Counted from the first letter of the stretch, positions 1-8,326 are shown. The stretch: 33,160 nt of DNA from UMGS1663 sp046964515 (GCA_046964515.1 JBKUYM010000012.1:1-33160); one strand, 5' to 3'. Notes: generated by a model not told the origin, from the sequence alone. Program-made: numbers and translations.

Positions 1-83
1 CCTCTTAAATCAAAAAGAGCACCACCTTGAAATAATCCTTTATTCTCAGGGGTGCCCAGCTTTGGAGCAGGTAGCGGGAATCG
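1..83. repeat. Left copy of element-end direct repeat (att region)
   Basis: Positions 1-55 are identical to 5021-5075. Six or seven bases then differ (56-61), and 62-83 are identical to 5082-5103, the 3' end of the tRNA-Gly gene plus one base. The offset is 5020 bp in both blocks, so one repeat unit equals one element length. The right copy lies where the recombinase gene enters the tRNA gene. The left copy therefore also carries a recombinase 3' end, although no recombinase gene is visible upstream. It can be read as the joint of a circular or tandem form of the element, or as the end of a second related element. Confidence 0.85.
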
Positions 84-133
84 TAAGCTATGCACCACCT
101 ACAACCAAAACTTTTATACTTTATCCTCTTTAA
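2..133 (+). pseudogene. 3' end of a serine recombinase gene, cut by the window edge
   Basis: Translated in the frame matching the recombinase at 3492-5114, this stretch repeats its C-terminal residues up to QGC. It then differs at two residues, resumes LEQVAGI, and continues VSYAPPTTKTFILYPL to a TAA at 131-133. The full-length copy instead ends in IEPA inside the tRNA gene. This is a partial gene because the window starts inside it. It may be the alternative 3' end of the same recombinase in the circular or tandem form, not a decayed gene. Confidence 0.65.
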
Positions 134-347
134 ACATTTAGTAATCTTCTCTTGACAAATTATAGCATTGCTCTAAAAAACTGTAAAGACTAAACGTTGT
201 ATTTTGCTATTACTAGATAACTTTAAATACTCTATAAATTTAAGTAATATACAAAAAAGCAATACATACCCTTACTCTCCGCAAAATAGTCTTGACAGTT
301 TTTTTTACAATGCATTTTATCATTTAAGAGAAGATTAGATATCTCTA
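84..347. other. Left-end non-coding segment of the element
   Basis: Apart from the short tail of the recombinase frame ending at 133, I find no credible gene here. Two plus-strand TTGACA motifs occur, near 154 and near 294. Neither has a convincing -10 box followed by a gene in the same direction. The segment would lie directly downstream of the recombinase in a circular form. Confidence 0.5.
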
Positions 348-545
348 TTACTTAAATTTAAACAATTCATTTGGAGTGCACTCTAATAAATTACACAATT
401 TTTCTATAGTATCAAAATAAATTGCTACAGTTTCATTATTCATCATTGCACTAATACTTTGGTAGCCACCTTGCATATTCTTGACTAGCCAATATTTTGT
501 CTTTCCCTTTTCCTTCAATAGTTCTTTTATATTTAAATATACCAT
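348..545 (-). CDS. Small XRE/Cro-type regulator, copy A
   Basis: This is a 65-residue protein made almost entirely of a Cro/CI-type helix-turn-helix. The run YWLVKNMQGGYQSISAMM fits the recognition-helix region, and the C-terminal LECTPNELFKFK matches the end of short HTH_XRE proteins. I choose the ATG at 545 over the GTG at 554, because that GTG is part of the ribosome binding site (GGAGGTG), which sits 8 nt before the ATG. The choice also gives the same length as copy B at 612-809, with which it shares 51 of 65 residues. A TATTGTATA motif lies just upstream at 563-571. It probably regulates element genes; the target is inferred. Confidence 0.85.
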   Translation of the reverse strand: MVYLNIKELLKEKGKTKYWLVKNMQGGYQSISAMMNNETVAIYFDTIEKLCNLLECTPNELFKFK

Positions 546-611
546 TATCTTCACCTCCCTATTATTGTATAGGAACGGTGTCTTTAATATAACTATGTTG
601 CATATTAGGTA

Positions 612-809
612 TTACTTGAATTTGAATATGTCATTTGGCGTACATTCCAACACTTTACACAACTTTTCTAAAGTATCAAAACGAATAGAAATAGTTTCGT
701 TTTCCATCATAGCACTAATGCTTTGATAACTTCCCTCCATATTTTTTACTAACCAATATTTTGTTTTTCCCTTTTTCTTTAATAACTCTTTTACATTTAA
801 ATATATCAT
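612..809 (-). CDS. Small XRE/Cro-type regulator, copy B
   Basis: This 65-residue helix-turn-helix protein is 78 percent identical to the adjacent copy A, so the two arose by tandem duplication. Differences are mostly conservative except Tyr43 in copy A versus Arg43 here, and Asn36 versus Glu36, both close to the predicted DNA-contact region. A GAGGTG ribosome binding site sits 7 nt before the ATG. The gap to copy A is 66 nt and holds a separate ribosome binding site and a TATTGTATA motif. A related TATTGTA motif is at 828-834, upstream of this gene. The pair could bind related but distinct operators; this is an inference. Confidence 0.85.
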   Translation of the reverse strand: MIYLNVKELLKKKGKTKYWLVKNMEGSYQSISAMMENETISIRFDTLEKLCKVLECTPNDIFKFK

Positions 810-869
810 GTGTTTTCACCTCGTTATTATTGTAAAGCAATGTTATTTGCAAAATAACTATTCTATGTA

Positions 870-898
870 TTGACTATTGTATACAATAGTGATATTTT
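870..898 (+). promoter_or_regulatory. Promoter with an 18-bp palindromic operator between -35 and -10
   Basis: TTGACT at 870-875 and TATTTT at 893-898 are separated by 17 nt. A perfect palindrome, ACTATTGTATACAATAGT (873-890), fills almost the whole spacer and overlaps the -35 box. A protein bound there would block RNA polymerase. The neighbouring XRE regulators are the obvious candidates, because TATTGTA half-sites also occur upstream of each of them. Confidence 0.75.
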
Positions 899-926
899 AT
901 ATTCATATATTAAGGAGGTGATAACT

Positions 927-1208
927 GTGAAAAAAACCGTATTTGATGATTTAGAGCCATATATTGATGAGCGTATTAATTCCAATATTCTTTATTTTAA
1001 GAAAAATAAAAAGCTTAATAATTTAGAAAACAGATATAATGATTGCTTAGAAACTTTACGTAAAAAACTTCCATTAAATGAAAAAAAAATTATCGAGTCA
1101 TTATATTCTTTACATAATGACATTAGTGTGTCTGGAAATTACATTTCTTATAGAATTGGTCTCATCGACGGTATAACTATAAAAGATTTTCTACAAAAAA
1201 AGAGCTAG
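927..1208 (+). CDS. Hypothetical element protein (93 aa)
   Basis: The start is GTG at 927, preceded by AAGGAGGTG with good spacing. The upstream in-frame ATG at 870 lies inside the promoter and is not credible. The protein is hydrophilic and mostly helical by composition (FKKNKKLNNLENRYND, ETLRKKLPLNEKKIIESLY) and ends with a segment like GNYISYRIGLIDGITIKDFL. That ending recalls small Firmicutes phage or plasmid proteins of the DUF6809 kind, but I do not recognise it firmly. It is the only rightward gene in the left half of the element and has its own operator-controlled promoter, so its expression is probably tightly repressed. Confidence 0.75.
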   Translation: MKKTVFDDLEPYIDERINSNILYFKKNKKLNNLENRYNDCLETLRKKLPLNEKKIIESLYSLHNDISVSGNYISYRIGLIDGITIKDFLQKKS

Positions 1209-1229
1209 AATTATATTTCTAGCTTTTCT
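1203..1229. terminator. Bidirectional terminator between convergent genes
   Basis: AGCTAGAA (1203-1210) pairs with TTCTAGCT (1217-1224) around a 6-nt loop. A-rich sequence lies on the left and TTTTCTT on the right, so it can end transcripts from both sides. The stem overlaps the stop codon of the 93-residue gene. Confidence 0.75.
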
Positions 1230-1235
1230 TCATTT

Positions 1236-2294
1236 TTACAAGTACCTATTCTTTTTACGTTCTACTTCTTCTTTAAAAGTAATATGCTTTTTTTCTTCCT
1301 TTTCTAAAGTACATGCTTCTAAATATTTTAATGTATCTGTCGTATTTTCTAATTGCTTTAATGCTGCTATAGAGCTCATGTAGCCAATACAAGAATTTAA
1401 TAAAGTATCTAAATCTCCTTTTTTTATAATCTCTCTAGCAATTGGTTCTGTGCTATAATCACCACACATATGTTGTATCTTCTCCCACCTAGAATCTATG
1501 GGCCACCTTGATATATTTCTATCATCAATTTCTTTTCTTAAAGTAATCCATTTTTGTGTATAGTATTCCCATATTGCTTTTACATTAGTTTTTATGTCTA
1601 TTACTTCATTAATTTGTAATTCTTTTAAAACTTTCCTTCTTGCTTGAAACTCTATTCTCCATACAGTTTGTCCATTCCAACTATTTTTTCCCCATATATA
1701 TTCAAACCATTTTTTTGCTTTTTGACTTTCCAAACTTTTATTATAAATTCTACAAAGCAATGGGCTCCCCTTCCCTATTACAAAACCGCTAAATTCTTTA
1801 CCCCAAAAATGACTACTGTCGACATTGTAAATTTCTTTCTTTTTTGCTCGCCCTACAAATTTTGTACAATCTTCTGGGTAAAATGTAATCTCATCTATAT
1901 CACAACAAATATCTAATCTACTAACAACAGTTGCATATATTCTAGTTTTAAACACATTATAAAACCATTCTGCAAATATTTCATAGGCCATTTGATACCC
2001 ATATTTCCATAAATATTGTGAGATAAATCTTACATAAATAGGTGGTGTATTTTTTATACTCTCTTTTATAAAACATATCTGGAAGTCTTCACATTCTAGC
2101 TTATAAGCATAAAATCCCTGTCCTTTTGGTTTTATTACTAAATTTGTACCACCCATATTAATGATTACTTCCTTCTTTATCGTTTGTGCTTTTTGCTTTA
2201 ATTCTTCTAATGTTTTTAATAAATCGGAAAATATCCTATTATAATCTAAAATTTTGATACCTAATTCTAGCGTATCAATTCCATATATAATCAT
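1236..2294 (-). CDS. Rolling-circle replication initiator, Rep_trans-like
   Basis: This 352-residue protein resembles the replication initiation factor family (PF02486, pT181-type Rep and the related MobT relaxases). The N-terminus has the usual YGIDTLELG opening. SRLD with a following acidic cluster is at residues 125-133. GSPLLCRIYNKSLE at about 176-189 contains the candidate nicking tyrosine Tyr184. VWRIEFQARR follows at about 211-220. It lacks the N-terminal helix-turn-helix of Tn916-type MobT, so autonomous replication of the excised circle is the more likely role, with mobilisation by a helper element possible. It lies downstream of the 58-residue gene at 2394-2570, and paired hairpins at 2336-2379 sit between them as a candidate origin. 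Family assignment is by motif memory, not by a search. Confidence 0.75.
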   Translation of the reverse strand: MIIYGIDTLELGIKILDYNRIFSDLLKTLEELKQKAQTIKKEVIINMGGTNLVIKPKGQGFYAYKLECEDFQICFIKESIKNTPPIYVRFISQYLWKYGYQMAYEIFAEWFYNVFKTRIYATVVSRLDICCDIDEITFYPEDCTKFVGRAKKKEIYNVDSSHFWGKEFSGFVIGKGSPLLCRIYNKSLESQKAKKWFEYIWGKNSWNGQTVWRIEFQARRKVLKELQINEVIDIKTNVKAIWEYYTQKWITLRKEIDDRNISRWPIDSRWEKIQHMCGDYSTEPIAREIIKKGDLDTLLNSCIGYMSSIAALKQLENTTDTLKYLEACTLEKEEKKHITFKEEVERKKNRYL

Positions 2295-2335
2295 TTTTTC
2301 TACCTTCTTTCTTTTATTAATACATGTATTTTGAA

Positions 2336-2379
2336 CCCAACATGTTATAAGTGTGTTGGGGCTCGATATAAAATCGAGC
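2336..2379. other. Paired hairpins, candidate nick site (dso or oriT)
   Basis: CCCAACA (2336-2342) pairs with TGTTGGG (2354-2360), and directly abutting it GCTCGAT (2361-2367) pairs with ATCGAGC (2373-2379) around loop ATAAA. Two back-to-back 7-bp stems immediately upstream of a Rep_trans-type gene have the layout of a rolling-circle origin or a relaxase binding site. The nick position is not visible. Confidence 0.55.
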
Positions 2380-2393
2380 GCCAGCCAAACACT

Positions 2394-2570
2394 CTATAAA
2401 TCCATGTTTTGTGCTTCAAGGTTCATACGTTCAAAAAAAATTCTTTTAACTATTTTGGAAGTAACCTCCATTCTTTTGTTTGCTAAAGTATCCAAAAAAT
2501 CTTTATCATACTTTTTTGGAGATTCTGAAACTAAAATAGTTATTTCTTTTTCAGATTTTTCCCCATTCAA
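2394..2570 (-). CDS. Small element protein with TTG start (58 aa)
   Basis: A TTG codon at 2570-2568 follows AAGGAG with 8 nt spacing and opens a 58-codon frame. The frame begins LNGEKSEKEITILVSES and ends with an amphipathic helical stretch, KIVKRIFFERMNLEAQ. The overlapping plus-strand frame runs through the hairpins and has no ribosome binding site. The gene is the first downstream of the strong minus-strand promoter at 2628-2655 and precedes the Rep gene, so the two are probably co-transcribed. I do not recognise the family. Small proteins preceding Rep or relaxase genes are common in such elements, and a copy-control or accessory DNA-binding role is conceivable but unproven. Confidence 0.65.
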   Translation of the reverse strand: MNGEKSEKEITILVSESPKKYDKDFLDTLANKRMEVTSKIVKRIFFERMNLEAQNMDL

Positions 2571-2603
2571 ATAAAGTGCTCCTTTCTAACACATTTTGTA
2601 ATT

Positions 2604-2619
2604 TATTTGTTAACAAATA
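2604..2619. promoter_or_regulatory. Operator 1 of the repressor (16-bp palindrome)
   Basis: TATTTGTTAACAAATA is a perfect 16-bp palindrome in the divergent control region. A second, imperfect copy sharing GTTAACAAAT is at 2689-2698. Its position after the leftward promoter suggests repression of the rep operon by the CI-like protein at 2737. Confidence 0.7.
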
Positions 2620-2627
2620 TTGTTATC

Positions 2628-2655
2628 ATTATATCGTGTTTTTGTATTTTGTCAA
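2628..2655 (-). promoter_or_regulatory. Strong leftward promoter for the small gene and rep
   Basis: On the minus strand TTGACA (2655-2650) and TATAAT (2633-2628) are both perfect consensus with a 16-nt spacer. Operator 1 (2604-2619) lies just downstream of the expected transcription start, so a bound repressor would block clearance. Confidence 0.8.
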
Positions 2656-2677
2656 TACTTTTTTTGTAATTTTTAAG

Positions 2678-2706
2678 TTGACTTTATAGTTAACAAATGA
2701 TATACT
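2678..2706 (+). promoter_or_regulatory. Rightward promoter of the repressor-recombinase operon with operator 2
   Basis: TTGACT (2678-2683) and TATACT (2701-2706) are separated by 17 nt. GTTAACAAAT (2689-2698) inside the spacer repeats the right half of operator 1. This predicts autoregulation of the repressor with weaker binding than at operator 1. Confidence 0.75.
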
Positions 2707-2736
2707 ATTTACATATTAAAAAGGAGGTATTAAAAA

Positions 2737-3480
2737 ATGTCATATTCTAGTTATTTGTCTGATTCCATAAAATCAAGTGGCCTTTCTTTACGTTCTATTG
2801 CCACTTTATGTGAAAAAAATTATAATATCAAGATAAGTGCTGCTTATCTTAGTAAATTACAAAAAGAAGGAAATAACCCTGCTTCTGAAAAAGTAAATAT
2901 TGCTATTGCTAAAGTTCTAGGTATCAATCCTGATGATTTATTATTTGAAGCAGATTTCGAAAGGGCACCTGAATCTGTTAAACAAACAATTGACCAACTA
3001 GTTTCTTATTTAAAAAGTTTCTTCATTTCAACAAATGACACAACTATTTCTAATGATGCTAATGTGCAATTAGCTCTTGAAAGTGAACTTAATAAATATT
3101 TACATATGAGTAATCGTGAATTTTTAAATCTTTTAGCCGATAATAAGAACTTTGATTATTCAAATCCATTTGAATTACAACCAGATGAATTTGAAGATAC
3201 TTTATTAAAGTTTAGTATTAACATTCCTATGAAAGATAATTCTATGTTTCCGCTTATCAGGCAAGGAGCCAAACTGGAGATAGTAAAGCTTGAGGAATAT
3301 ACAAATGGTGATATCATTTCTGTAGATTTACCAGACGGAAAAAATCTAATTCGTACATATGTAGAAAGTGGAGATAATATAGTTTTAGTTCCTGCTAATA
3401 GTGAATTTGAAACATTAACTATACCAAAAAAGAATATTTTTATTAAAGGAAAAATCAAGTCTTATACTGTTGATTTATAG
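2737..3480 (+). CDS. CI/LexA-like repressor with S24-type C-terminal domain
   Basis: This 247-residue protein has an N-terminal XRE helix-turn-helix (about residues 5-65, including SLRSIATLCEKN and AAYLSKLQKEG) and a C-terminal S24 peptidase-like fold (about 155-247). The nucleophile position is present as Ser169 in MKDNSMFPL. The position of the LexA catalytic lysine appears to be Arg206 in NLIRTYVES, and no Ala-Gly or Cys-Gly cleavage pair occurs in the linker. Self-cleavage is therefore doubtful and relief of repression may need an antirepressor or another signal. The start is ATG 2737 after AAGGAGG. It shares an operon with the recombinase, which begins 11 nt after its stop. Its likely targets are the GTTAAC-centred operators upstream. 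Confidence 0.85.
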   Translation: MSYSSYLSDSIKSSGLSLRSIATLCEKNYNIKISAAYLSKLQKEGNNPASEKVNIAIAKVLGINPDDLLFEADFERAPESVKQTIDQLVSYLKSFFISTNDTTISNDANVQLALESELNKYLHMSNREFLNLLADNKNFDYSNPFELQPDEFEDTLLKFSINIPMKDNSMFPLIRQGAKLEIVKLEEYTNGDIISVDLPDGKNLIRTYVESGDNIVLVPANSEFETLTIPKKNIFIKGKIKSYTVDL

Positions 3481-3491
3481 GAGGAAATCAT

Positions 3492-5156
<1,665 letters not shown>

Positions 5157-5192
5157 ATTTTTATATTTTCATTCCTGCTCGGAACGCTTCTT

Positions 5193-5221
5193 ATTATACA
5201 AAGTTTTTATTTCTTTGTCAA
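5193..5221 (-). promoter_or_regulatory. Promoter of tRNA-Gly
   Basis: On the minus strand TTGACA (5221-5216) and TATAAT (5198-5193) are perfect consensus hexamers with a 17-nt spacer. They lie about 37 nt upstream of the mature tRNA 5' end. Confidence 0.85.
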
Positions 5222-5280
5222 CTACTTTTTTAAATTTTTTATATTTTTTTCTATTTTACCAATTTTATTTTGATAAACTA

Positions 5281-5313
5281 GGATAAATCCCTGCACACCA
5301 CAGGGATTTATCC
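5281..5313 (-). terminator. Strong hairpin after the 71-residue gene
   Basis: GGATAAATCCCTG (5281-5293) pairs perfectly over 13 bp with CAGGGATTTATCC (5301-5313) around a 7-nt loop. It abuts the stop codon of the gene at 5314. A T-tract after the stem is poor in the minus direction, so it may act as a transcript-stabilising 3' hairpin as much as a terminator. Confidence 0.7.
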
Positions 5314-5529
5314 TTATAATACTTCCAACCAAAGATAAACTTTAGTTCCTTTGATGTTAACTTTCACATTTTTAAAAAACGCTGTATCAATTTCCGGCAT
5401 TTCTACGCCTATATTTGCCACAAATTTTCCTTCCTGCTCATCATATTTAAATTCTTCTTTGTGTATAACTATAAACTTTGCCACATACGATCCATCATCA
5501 GTCAATGCAATCATCATTTCATTAAGCAT
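5314..5529 (-). CDS. Small hypothetical protein (71 aa)
   Basis: The start ATG at 5529 follows GGGAGG with 7 nt spacing; an in-frame ATG five codons upstream overlaps that site and is less likely. The sequence alternates short hydrophobic and charged segments (GSYVAKFIVIHKEEF, FFKNVKVNIKGTKVYLWLEV), which suggests a small beta-rich soluble protein. I do not recognise a family. It sits alone between tRNA-Gly and spoIIP, flanked by a 9-bp stem-loop in its leader (5576-5584 with 5598-5606) and by the 13-bp hairpin at its 3' end, so it looks like a discrete transcription unit. Confidence 0.75.
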   Translation of the reverse strand: MLNEMMIALTDDGSYVAKFIVIHKEEFKYDEQEGKFVANIGVEMPEIDTAFFKNVKVNIKGTKVYLWLEVL

Positions 5530-5716
5530 ATGCTTTCCTCCCATTTGTGAGAAACTGCAAATTTAATCTTCAGTTAATTATCATCGTCGCAGTCCAAATG
5601 ATAATTGGTGTGTGAAACCGAAGTCGTTTTTCTTATAATTTTATAATAGTATATTTTACATAATATTTCTATCTTTTCTATTCCTTCTTGTGATTATTAG
5701 TTTTCATAAGACTTTT

Positions 5717-6850
5717 TTATTTAATAACTTCACTCATTACTTTTGCCAAATATTTCATACTTACTAAACATTGGTCTAATGTATTCCCTGTTGCTCCAAC
5801 CTCTATGATTGTAGCTGCTTTTGCCAAATGTTGATTATACCTACTGTTTCTTAAAATAATTGGTTTAAATAAACCTGGATATAATTCATTTGCTTTTTCT
5901 TGTATTTTTACAGCAAATTTTAAATTTTGATTCCAACTAGGATGTGCCAATCCGCCGCCATCTGTTCCTATTACAAACATAATCTGTGCTGCATATTCTT
6001 CTCCTATTTTAACTGTTGGTGCGTAGGAATAATCCCCTATAGCATCTCTATGTACATCAAATACCATATCTGTATTTGGATTTGTTTTTAGTAAGTTTTC
6101 TACTGTTGTTAAAGATCTTCCATAAGAACCATTATAAGCAGGATAATCGTGATAAGTTTTATCATGTACTACTTGGTATTGATAACTCTTTAGTTGATTT
6201 TCTAATTCAGTTCCCACTCTGGCTACACTAAAATTTAAATCTGTCGTTCGATAAGTTCCTGTTTGTGTATACTGGTAATTATCACTTGGTGTATAACTTT
6301 CACAAGTATGTGTATGAAAAATCATCACATTTTTGTTATTAATAGAAATATCTGGTTTTAACATTTCTTCTGTTAGTTGATATGACGTTTCATTTTTTAC
6401 TTGTACACCATTATAAGAATTCGTAAATTTTGTTGGAACATTGCTTGGTACGATTTCCGTACTTACACCTGTTTTTGCCTGTTCTATTTCTACATTTTTT
6501 TGCACATTTTCTTTTATTTCTGTTTTTTGTTTTTCTTTTGCGACCAATGTATCCATCATTTCTAATTGTGTTCCTAATACTAATTTTAAAGGATCTATCT
6601 TTTCAATATCTTCTTCTATTTGCGCTACGGTATCTTTATCTTCTTGTTTTACCTGCCCCATCATAGGTATTGTTTCCTTTAAACAATCTTTCAAATCCAA
6701 TTGTGCAATCCATCTAGAAACTTTTTGTGTTTCTTCTGGTGAGGGGTTAGAAAACATGCTTATGAATATATAAATAACACCTACCATCAGTATCCATTTT
6801 ATAATATATTTTGCTAAATCTTTTACATGTATAACCGATAAATTAATCAT
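5717..6850 (-). CDS. spoIIP: Stage II sporulation protein P
   Basis: SpoIIP is the amidase and endopeptidase that, with SpoIID and SpoIIM, thins septal peptidoglycan and drives engulfment in the mother cell. The 377-residue protein has one N-terminal membrane segment (about 13-33), a variable charged linker to about residue 170, and the C-terminal amidase domain. Candidate zinc and catalytic residues are His179, His181 and Glu184 in FHTHTCESY, His267 in FDVHRD, and Glu350 in IIEVGATGN. Length is close to the usual 380-400. It is a single-gene unit with a sigma-E-like promoter upstream. It places the host among endospore formers. Confidence 0.95.
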   Translation of the reverse strand: MINLSVIHVKDLAKYIIKWILMVGVIYIFISMFSNPSPEETQKVSRWIAQLDLKDCLKETIPMMGQVKQEDKDTVAQIEEDIEKIDPLKLVLGTQLEMMDTLVAKEKQKTEIKENVQKNVEIEQAKTGVSTEIVPSNVPTKFTNSYNGVQVKNETSYQLTEEMLKPDISINNKNVMIFHTHTCESYTPSDNYQYTQTGTYRTTDLNFSVARVGTELENQLKSYQYQVVHDKTYHDYPAYNGSYGRSLTTVENLLKTNPNTDMVFDVHRDAIGDYSYAPTVKIGEEYAAQIMFVIGTDGGGLAHPSWNQNLKFAVKIQEKANELYPGLFKPIILRNSRYNQHLAKAATIIEVGATGNTLDQCLVSMKYLAKVMSEVIK

Positions 6851-6882
6851 ATTTTTTCCTCTCGTACAAACCTATTATATGT

Positions 6883-6911
6883 ATTATATGCTTGTACTTA
6901 TTAAAATATGA
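6883..6911 (-). promoter_or_regulatory. Sigma-E-like promoter of spoIIP
   Basis: The minus strand shows TCATATT (6911-6905), 14 nt, then CATATAAT (6890-6883). This fits the Bacillus sigma-E pattern (ATATT-type -35, CATACAAT-type -10, 14-15 nt apart). SpoIIP is a known sigma-E target in Bacillus subtilis. The A+T richness of the region limits certainty. Confidence 0.6.
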
Positions 6912-6918
6912 CAAAAGG

Positions 6919-6954
6919 AAAACAAGCAGGTTATCTTTATTACCTACTTGTTTT
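6919..6954 (-). terminator. Terminator of the recJ-rel-MBL-hisS operon
   Basis: A 13-bp stem (6942-6954 with 6919-6931, one G-U pair on the minus strand) is followed by TTTTCCTTTTG on the minus strand, just after the hisS stop. Confidence 0.75.
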
Positions 6955-6969
6955 ATCATTTTTCTTTTC

Positions 6970-8283
6970 TTATTTTAATTTTGCAATAGCCTCTTTTAAA
7001 GATACTGTCTCTTGCTCTCCCGTTTCCATATTTTTCAAGGTTACCATCTTATTTTGTATTTCTTCTTCGCCTAACAAAATAACAAAAGGAATTTCTAAAT
7101 GATTAGCATACTTCATCTTAGCCTTTATTTTTTTATCTTCCAAATAAACTTCTGTAGGAATTTCTTCGTTTCTAAGCATAGTCGCTATCGTTAATGCCTC
7201 TGATACATCTTGTGTCATAGGAACAACTAATACTTTTGCAATAGATACTTTTTCTTGTTTTATAGCCTGTAATGCATTTAATTGATAAAATAATCTGGTA
7301 AGTCCAATAGATACACCAACACCTGGTAATTTTCTATCTGTATAATATTGTGCTAAATTCTCATATCTTCCCCCTGAACATACACTTCCAATACTTCTAT
7401 AATCATTTAAGAAAGTTTCATAAACCGTTCCTGTATAATAGTCTAATCCTCTTGCAATGGTTAAGTCAACTTTAAAGTTTTGTTCTGGAACACCAAATTT
7501 TCTAATATAGCATACTACTTCTTTTAATTCATCTAATCCTTGTTTAAATAATTCACTTTTTTCAAAAGGGAGCCTTTCCAATGCTTGTAATTTATCATCC
7601 GTTGTCCCTGCAATACGAATAAATCGTAGGATACTGGTAATTGTTTCTTTTGGTATCCTTAATTCTTCTAACATAGCTATTACATTTTCTTCACCAATTT
7701 TCTCTAATTTATCTATAATACGCATAATCTCCACAGCATTTTCTTTTTGTTCCAAGGCTTCAAACATACCATTTAATAGTTTTCTATTATTTATACAAAT
7801 CGTAAAATCTTCAAATCCTAATGCTTTAAATGTTTGATATATTACACTTGGCATTTCTGCATCATGTTGTATACTTAATTCTCCATCTCCTATAATATCG
7901 ATATCGCATTGATAGAATTCACGAAATCTACCTTTTTGTGGTCTTTCTCCTCTATAAACTTTTCCTATTTGATATCTTCTAAAAGGGAAACTTAAATTGT
8001 TAGCATATTGTGTTACATATTTAGCAAGTGGTACTGTTAAATCAAATCTTAAAGCTAAATCGTTTTCCCCTTTTTCAAAGCGATAAATTTGTTTTTCTGT
8101 TTCTCCTCCTGCTTTAGCAAGTAATACCTCTGCCATTTCAATAATAGGGGTATCTATTGGCAAAAAGCCAAACTTCTCATAAATATTTTGTATCGTTTGT
8201 CTCATTTGATTAAATGCAATTTGTTCTTTTGGCATCAATTCCATAAAACCTGGTAAAGTTCTTGGTTCTACTTTCTCCTTCAT
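6970..8283 (-). CDS. hisS: Histidyl-tRNA synthetase
   Basis: This class II synthetase charges tRNA-His. I take ATG 8283 as the start (437 residues) because GAAGGAGG sits 4 nt before it; the upstream in-frame start at 8301 would contain that site. It opens with the typical EPRTLPGFMELMP. It also has the class II motif RFDLTVPLAKYV, the HisRS-specific RGLDYYTGTVYE and SGGRYENL, and an HGTP anticodon-binding domain in the last 90 residues (KVLVVPMTQD). The last domain separates it from the regulatory paralogue HisZ. It is the last gene of the recJ-rel operon, 43 nt after the MBL hydrolase. Confidence 0.96.
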   Translation of the reverse strand: MKEKVEPRTLPGFMELMPKEQIAFNQMRQTIQNIYEKFGFLPIDTPIIEMAEVLLAKAGGETEKQIYRFEKGENDLALRFDLTVPLAKYVTQYANNLSFPFRRYQIGKVYRGERPQKGRFREFYQCDIDIIGDGELSIQHDAEMPSVIYQTFKALGFEDFTICINNRKLLNGMFEALEQKENAVEIMRIIDKLEKIGEENVIAMLEELRIPKETITSILRFIRIAGTTDDKLQALERLPFEKSELFKQGLDELKEVVCYIRKFGVPEQNFKVDLTIARGLDYYTGTVYETFLNDYRSIGSVCSGGRYENLAQYYTDRKLPGVGVSIGLTRLFYQLNALQAIKQEKVSIAKVLVVPMTQDVSEALTIATMLRNEEIPTEVYLEDKKIKAKMKYANHLEIPFVILLGEEEIQNKMVTLKNMETGEQETVSLKEAIAKLK

Positions 8284-8326
8284 TTTTCCTCCTTCTGCCA
8301 AGTCAAGGTATTCCTTTTGGCAATTT

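Noticed and set aside
2353..2574. 73-codon plus-strand frame starting at a GTG between rep and the repressor
   Set aside because: It begins inside the paired hairpins, has no ribosome binding site, and overlaps the better-supported TTG-start gene on the minus strand.
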